Part shown: one piece after another, positions 25,851-34,270 of the stretch
How positions within the stretch are numbered: the first letter of the stretch is position 1
Layout: every line of letters begins with the position of its first letter
Assembly: GCA_964630235.1 (NCBI GenBank)
Contig: CAZVUO010000005.1
Coordinates: 186,001-250,000, forward strand
Reading direction: 5' to 3'
Length of the DNA: 64,000 bases
From: JBFLYH01 sp964630235
Lineage (GTDB): Bacteria > Oederibacteriota > JAAXVQ01 > JAUVAV01
The notes under the pieces: generated by a model
Databases searched by the model: none
What the model saw: the letters and a program-made list of their open reading frames with translations, nothing else
What the model was told of the DNA's origin: nothing
Translations under genes and position numbers: made by a program

Positions 25851-26041
25851 AACCACTCCACTAATAAATATTATATATAGATAAAACATTAGGTGATGAA
25901 TAATTACGTTTAAATCTTCTATTAAAATAAACATAAAATATTTATAAAATAACCTTTAACTTAATAGTCGTTATGATTAGGTTTTCATCACAAGCGTTTA
26001 CCTATTAATTTAAAGCATAAATTGATATGATTCTATCAAAT

Positions 26042-26111
26042 CACTCCGCAGAACGTCCGTTCAAAAGCCCGGGGAAAGGATTCGCGGGATTTATCTACAG
26101 AAGGAGGGATC
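26042..26111. repeat. degenerate second copy of the REP-like element
   Basis: The same order of blocks as at 25761 can be followed: CTCCGCAGAA, then AGCCCGGGGAAAGGATT, CGCGGGATTT and AGAAGGAGGGAT. The hairpin arms are partly broken. It reads as a decayed relative of the intact element about 280 bases to the left. Confidence 0.45.
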
Positions 26112-27028
26112 CTTGACCTATGGTCCCACCAGGAGAATTTAGTCAGCGGGGGAGGGGGGCGCTCCTTTCCTTCTAGTAAGTCTGAAGATTTTGGATCAGG
26201 GGGCGGCTTTTCAGACCTCAATCGTAGGGAAAGGGAATCCATCCTGAAAAGCTGTTAGAGGCGCATGCGGCGCCAGAGGACTCCCATTCTTCGCCTGGTC
26301 ATCAGCTACACTTGAATCGTCAGATCAAGCGATTCCGCCCCGTTGGCGATTCGGTATTATAACTTGAGCGGCGTGAATATTGAAACTTAAAATAGCAGGG
26401 TCTCTTTAAGAAAAATCCACGCTGGCGTATTTGCCCAAAGCGTGAATAGAGTATTTTTAAATGCTTACCACGCGGACGTAGTGCGGAAGTCATCTTCAGC
26501 TTCTCATAACCAAAGGACTGTCATCCATCATGCCTAGGCAAGCAAATATTTCGTGCATCTCATGAAACGTATTAGCCTGAAAATGACAAAGCGGGGGATT
26601 CAAAAGCATGGTCAAAGTAAACGTCATGGAAATAACGCGGTGATTTGAAATTTTAATTTCAAAACATGTGCTCGAGTACTTTGAGATATTATATTAGCCG
26701 AATGATTCATTACTAAAAACATATTTGTAATAGCATTGAAATTAGTTACATTTCAATATAATTGCTATATTATGCTTTAAATTAAATGTTTATATTGAAA
26801 TATTAAAAAAGTAATCATTTAATTAATTGGATACTTTTTTGCTATTATAATATAAACTATAATATATAGAACCATGATTGGCTGTATAATTTAATACGTT
26901 GCCCGAAATACTATCCAATTAAAAGATATATCTCCGCGTTGAGATTACATGGGCCATTTAAAAATTCCGGCGTTGACCATATTCGTTCCGCATACAAATG
27001 ATGAAGTCTCTTTTCTGACCAACTTAAT

Positions 27029-27037
27029 TGTGATAAT
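27029..27037 (+). promoter_or_regulatory. possible extended -10 promoter of the chemoreceptor-like gene
   Basis: TG followed by one base and GATAAT makes an extended -10 element. No good -35 hexamer stands 16-18 bases upstream. It would give a leader of only about ten bases before the ATG at 27053, which also lacks a ribosome binding site. Confidence 0.3.
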
Positions 27038-27052
27038 ATCTCTGAAATCATC

Positions 27053-28276
27053 ATGAAACCCGCAAGGCTCTGGACTATGTACATCTGCCTGATTATCACG
27101 GCCTGTCTGGGAGCCGGGATTATATTCTATTGGCTCATATCTGATTTGAATTTATTTGTTCATCCTGTTTGGGGTTCTTCCATTCTTGCCCTTCTTCTTA
27201 CTAGCGTGCTGGTCTCTATTTTTGTCATATCTTATTTCAACGCTTTTTTACGTAAAATCGCTTTCATATTGAATAAAATCCTTATAAAAGAGGACTTTTC
27301 TCCATCCGCGATCATACGTGAATCCGGGCCTTTAAACGCGGCAATCGCCAAGCTGATTGATTATGTACAGGAACAGGATCAAAGACTAGCGTTCCTGGAA
27401 AACCAGTTGCATTCCTTTTTGACCGATTGGGATCAGGCACTAGAGATAAATTTACCCGACTGGACGGCCTGGGAAAAAGGGCTGGAGAAATTAAGTATGC
27501 AATTTGACATTTTGAAGTCACAAAGCAACAAACTTATTGTCGTCAACCAGTCCTTGATTGCTTCTGATGCGGATCTGGCTCAATCCATGCAAAAAATGGC
27601 CCAGGATGTTACCGTGACCAGCCAAAGTGCCAACGAAGGCATTCGGTCGGTTGGTCGGGAAATTAGGGCTATCAATGATCTTAAAACAACCATGGGGTCC
27701 TCGGCGAGCGTGATTAAAGATTTAGGTGACTTATCCAAACATGTCGGTCTCTTCATTAATACCATTGCTGCCATTAGCCACCGGACGCAATTGCTGTCCC
27801 TAAATGCCGGCATTGAAGCGGCGCGTGCCGGCGAAGCAGGAAGAGGTTTTTCGGTGGTTGCCAACGAAATACGCACTCTGTCAGAGTCTTCCAAAAAAAC
27901 CACCGAGGATATTTCGGCGCTCATCCATGAAATTGAACAGCGCACGAACAATGTCATTGATTTAATGCAAAACACCAAGCGACTTGAAGAAAATATCAAG
28001 GTGGTATACACGGCAGGGGACACCTTTATGGAAATCGTCCGCGAATTAAGGCAAATTAACATCGTAGTGGAAAAAACCAACCAAACACTCCAATCCACGA
28101 GCAATGACAGCGAATTGATACATACCATGCTGGTTAAATTGCGGGAAGAGATCAATAAAGTTGACCAATCCGTTTCCCAATTAAACGCAACATCGCTTCA
28201 ACAACACCAAGCCTGGCAAAACATACGCGATTTTCGGATAGAAATGGCCAAGCGGCTGAAATCCAGCAGCATTTGA
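27053..28276 (+). CDS. methyl-accepting chemotaxis protein-like receptor without a sensor domain
   Basis: A 407-residue protein. Two membrane helices (about residues 9-31 and 41-63) are joined by only about ten residues, so no periplasmic ligand domain is present. A coiled-coil region follows, then the MCP signalling tip RTQLLSLNAGIEAARAGEAGRGFSVVANEIRTL around residues 243-276, which binds CheA/CheW in relatives. No CheA, CheW or flagellar gene is in the window. It may sense membrane or cytoplasmic cues. The STAS-domain gene downstream has its own promoter. Confidence 0.85.
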   Translation: MKPARLWTMYICLIITACLGAGIIFYWLISDLNLFVHPVWGSSILALLLTSVLVSIFVISYFNAFLRKIAFILNKILIKEDFSPSAIIRESGPLNAAIAKLIDYVQEQDQRLAFLENQLHSFLTDWDQALEINLPDWTAWEKGLEKLSMQFDILKSQSNKLIVVNQSLIASDADLAQSMQKMAQDVTVTSQSANEGIRSVGREIRAINDLKTTMGSSASVIKDLGDLSKHVGLFINTIAAISHRTQLLSLNAGIEAARAGEAGRGFSVVANEIRTLSESSKKTTEDISALIHEIEQRTNNVIDLMQNTKRLEENIKVVYTAGDTFMEIVRELRQINIVVEKTNQTLQSTSNDSELIHTMLVKLREEINKVDQSVSQLNATSLQQHQAWQNIRDFRIEMAKRLKSSSI

Positions 28277-28417
28277 CCATGGCGCGGAGACCACCCCCTC
28301 CGCGGGTTGGCTGGGGCTCCTGCCGCAGAAAAAATGACATACCGCAATTCTTGCCCCGATCTGTAAACAGAGGGTTTTGCGAGAGATGGAAATGCCCATT
28401 TTCGGGGGTTGAATCAC

Positions 28418-28446
28418 TTGACGCTGGCACAAGTTTCTTTTAGAGT
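28418..28446 (+). promoter_or_regulatory. sigma70-type promoter of the STAS-MBL-export operon
   Basis: TTGACG (28418-28423), a 17-base spacer and TAGAGT (28441-28446) lie 27 bases before the STAS ATG. An AGGAGG ribosome binding site follows. Confidence 0.5.
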
Positions 28447-28472
28447 ATAAAGGTTACAGCAGGAGGGTACGG

Positions 28473-28826
28473 ATGAAAAACGTCGAAATGCAGATCGAAA
28501 TGGCCGGCCCGAAAAAAGATATTGCGATCATACGTGTTTACGGTTTTATTGACTCCGATACCTCTCGCAGTGTCAGTAAATTTTTGGACGATGTGATCAC
28601 AGGCGGCCACTATCGTATTATTTTCGATTTGGAAAGGACACAATACATCAGTAGTGCCGGATGGGGTATTTTTATCGGAGAAGTGAGGACCTTGCGGGAA
28701 AACGGAGGGGATTTAAAGCTCGCCGGTATGTCTCCCGAGGTTGAAGAAATCTTCAAAATGCTTGAATTTTTCAATGTTTTAAAATCGTTCGACACGGTCA
28801 AATCCGCCATCAGTGATTACACCTGA
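28473..28826 (+). CDS. STAS-domain anti-anti-sigma factor-like protein
   Basis: A 117-residue single-domain STAS protein of the SpoIIAA/RsbV type. The phosphorylatable Ser region reads TQYISSAGWGIFIGE near residues 59-73, preceded by the beta strand IIFDLE. Such proteins release a sigma factor or act as output of a Rsb-type kinase/phosphatase switch. No kinase is in the window. The ATG has AGGAGGG 6-7 bases upstream. The stop overlaps the next gene's GTG by 14 bases. Confidence 0.88.
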   Translation: MKNVEMQIEMAGPKKDIAIIRVYGFIDSDTSRSVSKFLDDVITGGHYRIIFDLERTQYISSAGWGIFIGEVRTLRENGGDLKLAGMSPEVEEIFKMLEFFNVLKSFDTVKSAISDYT

Positions 28827-29511
28827 AAATCCGACTCAGCTGAAATACTTACAATTCCAAATCGGGTGGGTGGAAACGAACTGTTATCTTTTATGGGAGC
28901 CGGCAAGTAAGCAGGCACTCATTATTGATCCGGGAGCACCCAGCGAGCAGCTTGAGTCATGCATCATCCGGGAGAAACTGCTCATTAAGGCCATTGTCAA
29001 CACGCATGGGCATGCCGATCACATTGGGGGTAATTACCGGATTAAAACGGTAACCGGGGCGCCTTTGTACATTCACGAACATGACCACGATATGTTACAC
29101 AATGCGGATTTAAATCTTTCTGCGCAATGGGGTTTTCCGATCTTCTCGCCACCTGCCGATGATTTTGCCGAAGATGGAAGGCAATACAGTTTGGGGCATC
29201 ATCACCTGGAAATACTCCATACACCGGGTCACACACCGGGTTCGATTTGTATCTTGGCTGATGACATGCTTTTTTCTGGAGATACAATATTCGAACATTC
29301 GGTCGGCCGAACAGATTTGCCCCGAGGAAATAGCATGCAACTCATGGCAAGCTTAAAGGAAAAAATCATGCCCCTATCCCCGCGAACAGTGATTCTGCCC
29401 GGCCATGGGCCAAAAACAACCTTGGAGCACGAGATAAATTATAATCCCTTTCTTGGCGATTTCAATACCAGGACGCGCATATCCGAAACCGAAGAAAGTG
29501 ATCTTTTCTGA
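28813..29511 (+). CDS. metallo-beta-lactamase-fold hydrolase (GloB-like)
   Basis: A 232-residue MBL-fold protein. The metal motif THGHADHIGG lies near residues 63-72. Further metal ligands are seen in HTPGHTPGS, SGDTIFEHSVGRTD and LPGHGPKT. The short C-terminus without a lid domain resembles the many glyoxalase-II-like hydrolases of unknown substrate. It starts on GTG inside the end of the STAS gene, so the two are probably made together. Confidence 0.88.
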   Translation: MITPENPTQLKYLQFQIGWVETNCYLLWEPASKQALIIDPGAPSEQLESCIIREKLLIKAIVNTHGHADHIGGNYRIKTVTGAPLYIHEHDHDMLHNADLNLSAQWGFPIFSPPADDFAEDGRQYSLGHHHLEILHTPGHTPGSICILADDMLFSGDTIFEHSVGRTDLPRGNSMQLMASLKEKIMPLSPRTVILPGHGPKTTLEHEINYNPFLGDFNTRTRISETEESDLF

Positions 29512-30272
29512 TGAGAACCAAAGCTATCACAGTCGCTATGTCTATATTATTGCTTGTTTTTAAAGGATATTGTTCTCACGTCGAAGCCGCCGGCAATAAT
29601 TATACTTACGAGGATAACGAGGGTATGGCGCGTGATCCATTAATTCATGCCCAGCTTTCGGATATTCGTTTATTGCACGAAGGGGCCATTTTTTTACTCA
29701 AACGGTATGCAACCTTGGAAGCGCTCATTACGGCAGTGGAAATAGGGCGGAGCGAGAATGAAGGGTTTTGGATAGGTGCTGCTTCTGCGATTCCCGGGGC
29801 CGGTCAAATGATCAACCGTGATTATTTGCAGGGAAGCCTTCTCCTTTTTGCCTCGACGTTATCCTGGGGGACGGTTCAACAGCTCGAGTTTACTCGTGCG
29901 CGGAAGACCGGCGACGAATCCATGTTGCCGCTCTATTACTCCTCCCTGGTTCTGCGAAATGGAATCATGACATACGCGATGCTGCATGCAACGAACGCAA
30001 GTTATCGTGAACACCATGACCGAACCATGGCCATGTGGACAGGCGCGGCCTCGCTGCTCCCCGGTACGGGACAGGCGATTAATGGGGATTGGTGGGAAGC
30101 CGCAGGATTATTTGTCGCTTGGGGATTGTCAGCCGCATTGGTTACCTACTTTGAAACCGCTTTATTCGAGGTGGGTGATGAAGGGTATCTGGTTGAATCT
30201 CCCCAGGCCCCAGAATGGGACGTTTCTTGGGTACCTGGGGGCGCCACGCTGAGCGTCACGGTAGGATGGTGA
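29511..30272 (+). CDS. exported membrane-associated protein with duplicated PGxGQ motif
   Basis: A 253-residue protein with a signal peptide (residues 1-27). It contains two similar blocks: AASAIPGAGQMINRDYLQG near residue 88 and AASLLPGTGQAINGDWWEA near residue 179. Each is followed by a hydrophobic helix. The P-G-x-G-Q-x-x-N motif with an adjacent helix is the hallmark of DUF5683/TM2-like membrane proteins; here it appears twice, suggesting an internal duplication. Function unknown. The ATG overlaps the MBL-fold gene's stop, and the glycosyltransferase follows after seven bases. Confidence 0.7.
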   Translation: MRTKAITVAMSILLLVFKGYCSHVEAAGNNYTYEDNEGMARDPLIHAQLSDIRLLHEGAIFLLKRYATLEALITAVEIGRSENEGFWIGAASAIPGAGQMINRDYLQGSLLLFASTLSWGTVQQLEFTRARKTGDESMLPLYYSSLVLRNGIMTYAMLHATNASYREHHDRTMAMWTGAASLLPGTGQAINGDWWEAAGLFVAWGLSAALVTYFETALFEVGDEGYLVESPQAPEWDVSWVPGGATLSVTVGW

Positions 30273-30279
30273 GGCAGTT

Positions 30280-32346
30280 ATGCAACCTACGGAGTGGAAG
30301 TTAACCCCCCCCGCGTCGTGGGATCGCAGAGATTGGTACAGTATCATTGCGATCGCCATCCTGGCTTTGACGGTTCGGGCTTTGTATTTTTACTACGTAC
30401 GGCATGAATTGTTTTTCACAAATCCCATTATTGACTCCTACAACTTCCACCAGTGGGCCATGGAAATCGCCAATGGTCAAGTGCTGGGTTCGGGCGCCTA
30501 CGTTCAGAGCCCCTTTTATGCTTATTTTTTAAGCTTTATCTATCTAATTCTCGGTCCTCACCCCACAACCGCCAGCGCAATTCAATTACTCATGGGCGTT
30601 CTGGGATGTGTCCTACTTTACTGGTTGGCTCGCAACTTGTTTTCGAAATGGGTGGGTCTTTTAGCCGGATTGGGAGGAGCCATTCACGGCATAGCCTTTT
30701 TCCATGAAGGCACCTTGCTCACTGTCGTATTGATACATATTTTAAATTTGACCCTGCTACTTACTCTATACTGGGCGGCACGTCACCCGTCGTGGAAAAC
30801 ATGGGCAATTCCTGGCGTTTTATTGGGCCTGTCCATAATCACCCGCCCCAATATTCTATTGTTTGCATTCGTTATTCTGGCCTGGATCTGGTGGCTCTTC
30901 CAAACACAGCCCATTCAGAAACGCCTTTTGCCCATGATGGCTTTCATAGCGGGTATGTTTTTCATGATTTTGCCTGTCATATTAAGAAACGTCCTGGTTT
31001 TGCGCGAGCCTATCATGACAGTCGCCACCGGCGGTCTTAACTTCTATCTGGGAAACTCCCAGCAATCAACAGGATTTCTCGTTCCTTTCGGTGAGTTGGG
31101 TCTTTCCTCTCGCACCATTGTAGAGGATTTCAAACAAGAAGCCGAAAATCGCTCGGGAAAACCGTTGTCTTACCAAGCGGCCAGCCGGTTTTGGGTATTG
31201 GAGACCTTGAAGGAAATCCGAAGGGATTTCGACCATTGGCAACAATTATTGCTCAATAAGTTTTTGCTATTTTTCAATGGCTATGAATTGACGACCAGTA
31301 TTAATTACTATTCGATAAGACAAATGGTCCCTTTCATGCGGTATCCCTGGTTGGCATTTGGGGTGATTTCGCCGCTGGCGCTGCTCGGATTCGTTCTTTT
31401 TCGGGGTCACTGGCGGACCCATTTCCCGCTTTTGGGTTTTGCGACCGTATACCTGATGACCAATGTACTGATCTTCGTTTCTTCGGAATACCGCTACGCC
31501 GTGGTACCGGTTTTCATGATCTTTGCCGCCGCCGCCCTATGGGAAATCGGCCTGAGGATTCAGAAGGGAAGTTGGAAAAACCTAGTCGCCCCAATGGGAC
31601 TTCTGGCTTGCTTCGCGGTTGTAACCAACGTTGATTTGTTGTCCCCGGATGCCCGCAACTACAGATTTGCCACCTCGCACTATAATTTCGGGAGTCTATT
31701 AATGCGTTTGGAGGATTTTCCACGCGCCGCCGAGGAATTTACCGCGGCACGCAGCTATTTACCGGATAATTTCAACCTCGCGCTGGCGCAATCCGATGCG
31801 TTTTATAAGTTAGGCGATTTTCGGCGCGCCCTGCAATCTGCGCAGGAAGCCTACCGAATTGATCCCGACCATCCCACAATTCTGACTACCTATGCCAATG
31901 CCTTGACCGCTGCGGGCGAGTACGATCGGGCTTTGGAATTGCGATTGGAGGCGGTGAGGAGAAATCCTCGCGAACCGCTGACTCATTTTAATTTGGGAGT
32001 CACTTATTTGTGGGCCGGGAAAACCCTGGAAGCGGAGAAAGCTCTGCAAAAGGCCATTCAGCTGGATCCGAAATATCTGGAAGAAAGCAACAGAATAAAG
32101 GCGAAAATTGCCATCAGCCAAAGGCTCCCCGCCGTCATTCCACTGCCAGGGACAAAACAACAATCCGACGCTATTTCCAACACTTTATTGCCTTCGGCGC
32201 AACCTGAACAGCAGCCTGTCCAGTACCAGCCATACCAACAACAGCAACCATATATTCAGTACCAGCAGTACCAACAATATCAACAGCAATACCAACCCCC
32301 GCCGATTCAATATCAACCACCGCCCGTTCAATACCCGCAACGTTAA
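30280..32346 (+). CDS. GT39/PMT-like membrane glycosyltransferase with TPRs and a Gln-rich tail
   Basis: A 688-residue protein. Residues 20-470 hold roughly ten membrane helices of the ArnT/PMT type (dolichyl- or undecaprenyl-phosphate-sugar transferases), including an N-terminal IIDSYNFHQWAMEI loop where the catalytic Asp is expected. Residues about 480-615 carry tetratricopeptide repeats, a combination known from membrane O-glycosyltransferases. The final 50 residues are almost entirely Gln, Tyr and Pro in short repeats such as QYQQYQQ. It may glycosylate proteins or envelope polymers; donor and target unknown. Confidence 0.75.
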   Translation: MQPTEWKLTPPASWDRRDWYSIIAIAILALTVRALYFYYVRHELFFTNPIIDSYNFHQWAMEIANGQVLGSGAYVQSPFYAYFLSFIYLILGPHPTTASAIQLLMGVLGCVLLYWLARNLFSKWVGLLAGLGGAIHGIAFFHEGTLLTVVLIHILNLTLLLTLYWAARHPSWKTWAIPGVLLGLSIITRPNILLFAFVILAWIWWLFQTQPIQKRLLPMMAFIAGMFFMILPVILRNVLVLREPIMTVATGGLNFYLGNSQQSTGFLVPFGELGLSSRTIVEDFKQEAENRSGKPLSYQAASRFWVLETLKEIRRDFDHWQQLLLNKFLLFFNGYELTTSINYYSIRQMVPFMRYPWLAFGVISPLALLGFVLFRGHWRTHFPLLGFATVYLMTNVLIFVSSEYRYAVVPVFMIFAAAALWEIGLRIQKGSWKNLVAPMGLLACFAVVTNVDLLSPDARNYRFATSHYNFGSLLMRLEDFPRAAEEFTAARSYLPDNFNLALAQSDAFYKLGDFRRALQSAQEAYRIDPDHPTILTTYANALTAAGEYDRALELRLEAVRRNPREPLTHFNLGVTYLWAGKTLEAEKALQKAIQLDPKYLEESNRIKAKIAISQRLPAVIPLPGTKQQSDAISNTLLPSAQPEQQPVQYQPYQQQQPYIQYQQYQQYQQQYQPPPIQYQPPPVQYPQR

Positions 32347-32390
32347 ACGCAGGGCGGTGAAAGTGAATATTCTAGAATAGGGCAGGTACC

Positions 32391-34154
32391 ATGGAGTCTT
32401 CTCTTTCCCCTAAAAGCATCCATTTGCTTTCTGAACCCGTGGCCAACCTAATAGCGGCGGGCGAGGTCGTTGAACGGCCAGCCGCAGTAGTAAAAGAATT
32501 GATGGAGAACGCTCTCGATGCCGGCGCGCGGAACATTGAGGTTACCTGTCACCAGGCGGGATTTAAAGAATTGAAAGTCACTGATGATGGATTTGGCATT
32601 TCACCAACGGACGCCCCCCTTGCTTTAGAACGTCACGCGACCAGTAAAATCGCCACTGCCGAAGATCTTCGACATATCCAGACCTATGGGTTCCGTGGCG
32701 AAGCATTGGCAGCTATCGCCGCTGTCGCCAAACTTGAACTTTTAACCCGCGTGAAAAACAGCGATGCAGGTTGTCTGGTCGTTTCGGAAGGTTCGAAAAT
32801 CTTAGAGGCCCGCGCCGCCGGATGCGCCACGGGTACAGCGGTTACTGTGAGAGAGCTTTTCTTTAATACGCCTGCGAGGCGGCGCTTTATGAAGAGCATC
32901 GCCACTGAACAGGCGCATTTGATCACCATGGTAGAATTATCGGCCTTGGCGAATCTCGCGGTTTCTTTTAAACTCGTTTGCGATCAGCGTGAAGTGTTGT
33001 TTTGCCCTGCCAACCAAACGCTGGAAGAACGTCTGCGGTCACTTTATCCCAGGACCGCGCCGCATTCTTTGTTGCCGGTAGACTTTGAGGCCGGAGGTGT
33101 TGAAGTAAAAGGGGTCGTGAGCATCGCATCCGAACATCAAGGGTCCAGAAATTACATGCGTTGGTTTGTAAATCAAAGACCGGTTGAACACCGCGGGATC
33201 TATCACGCTGTTATGCAAATTTACCAGGCGCTGCTTCCGAAAAACCGTTATCCATTGGCGTATCTTTTTTTAAAGCTATCCGCGGATCTGGTGGACGTCA
33301 ATGTACATCCCACGAAGCGAGAGGTTCGTTTTCGGGACGAATCAGCTATACACCGGATTATACTCGACGCTATAAAGAAACCACTTGAAACTTCTAATCC
33401 CTCATCATGGCTGCCAAAATCACTGACTTCAGAAAATCTTCAACATGATAATCATTCTTATCAAATCCAGGATTCGATTTCGCCCGAATTGGATAAAAAT
33501 AAAGTCCAAGAGGCACTAAATGATTATTATCACGCGAGTGATGAAGCATTGAATGTTCAAGGTCAGCTGTATTCGCGATCTGCTGTATCTTCTGTCTCAA
33601 TTTTGGGCATGGTCGGTAAAAGTTATGTCGCTGGCCAGGATGATAATGGATTTTTCCTTTTAGATCAACATGCGGCTCATGAGAGATTAATTTTTGAACA
33701 ACTTAAGAAAAGTAAAAGAAAAATTCCCCGACAAATCCTCATGATACCAGTTCAATATGAGACTAGCTTGGCCAAATATGATTTATTGATTGAAATAAAA
33801 GAGTTACTAGCCGACTCTGGAATCGAAATCTCTCCGTTGGGGAAAAATATTCTCCTAATCAATACATTGCCTGATTTTTTTCAGGGCGATATTATCCCCG
33901 TACTTGAGGAAATCGCTGATTATATTGATGAAAAAAAACTCACGCTTGAAGAAATAAGGGAAAAAACATATAAAGCAATTTCTTGTAAAGCGGCTATTAA
34001 ATCAGGTGAAAAAGTGAATGAAAAAATGATGATTTCTTTATTGGAACAAATTAATCAACATGAAATAATCCCAACTTGTCCTCATGGAAGACCATTTATT
34101 TTCAGATTGACATGGAGTGAATTAGAAAGAATTTTTAAAAGGGATTATTCCTGA
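32391..34154 (+). CDS. mutL: DNA mismatch repair protein MutL
   Basis: A 587-residue mismatch-repair ATPase. The GHKL motifs are visible as ELMENALDAGA, DDGFGI and TYGFRGEALAAIAAV. The C-terminal endonuclease motif DQHAAHERLIFE (the DQHAx2Ex4E pattern) is present with SCKAAIKSGE and CPHGRPF, so this MutL should nick DNA, unlike the E. coli protein. The first kilobase is moderately G+C-rich; the last 700 bases are clearly A+T-rich, a shift inside one gene. mutS is 27 kb away. Confidence 0.95.
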   Translation: MESSLSPKSIHLLSEPVANLIAAGEVVERPAAVVKELMENALDAGARNIEVTCHQAGFKELKVTDDGFGISPTDAPLALERHATSKIATAEDLRHIQTYGFRGEALAAIAAVAKLELLTRVKNSDAGCLVVSEGSKILEARAAGCATGTAVTVRELFFNTPARRRFMKSIATEQAHLITMVELSALANLAVSFKLVCDQREVLFCPANQTLEERLRSLYPRTAPHSLLPVDFEAGGVEVKGVVSIASEHQGSRNYMRWFVNQRPVEHRGIYHAVMQIYQALLPKNRYPLAYLFLKLSADLVDVNVHPTKREVRFRDESAIHRIILDAIKKPLETSNPSSWLPKSLTSENLQHDNHSYQIQDSISPELDKNKVQEALNDYYHASDEALNVQGQLYSRSAVSSVSILGMVGKSYVAGQDDNGFFLLDQHAAHERLIFEQLKKSKRKIPRQILMIPVQYETSLAKYDLLIEIKELLADSGIEISPLGKNILLINTLPDFFQGDIIPVLEEIADYIDEKKLTLEEIREKTYKAISCKAAIKSGEKVNEKMMISLLEQINQHEIIPTCPHGRPFIFRLTWSELERIFKRDYS

Positions 34155-34270
34155 AGGAATACTTTATGTAAGGAAATATTTATTTATTTTAATTTAATTT
34201 AATCATTTTTAATATATTTATAACTATTTTAAATGGAGTAAATATTAGTGTGTAAAGAAAGAAACGGAAA

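Larger units (their letters stand above)
25466..27052. other. 1.6 kb gene-free A+T-rich region
   Basis: This gap separates the divergently transcribed hypA and chemoreceptor-like genes. Stop codons are dense in all frames apart from one 68-codon frame at 26036-26242 that overlaps a palindromic repeat and looks accidental. The first 300 and last 450 bases are extremely A+T-rich; a more balanced core (about 26030-26660) contains a degenerate palindromic repeat and otherwise nothing I recognise. No tRNA, rRNA or CRISPR structure is visible. Confidence 0.7.

Noticed and set aside
26036..26242. 68-codon frame on the minus strand in the gene-free region
   Set aside because: Overlaps the degenerate palindromic repeat, has no ribosome binding site and no recognisable product.
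25466..27052. Possible tRNA or CRISPR array in the gene desert
   Set aside because: No cloverleaf with a T-loop GTTCRA motif and no regularly spaced direct repeats; only two unequal palindromic elements.
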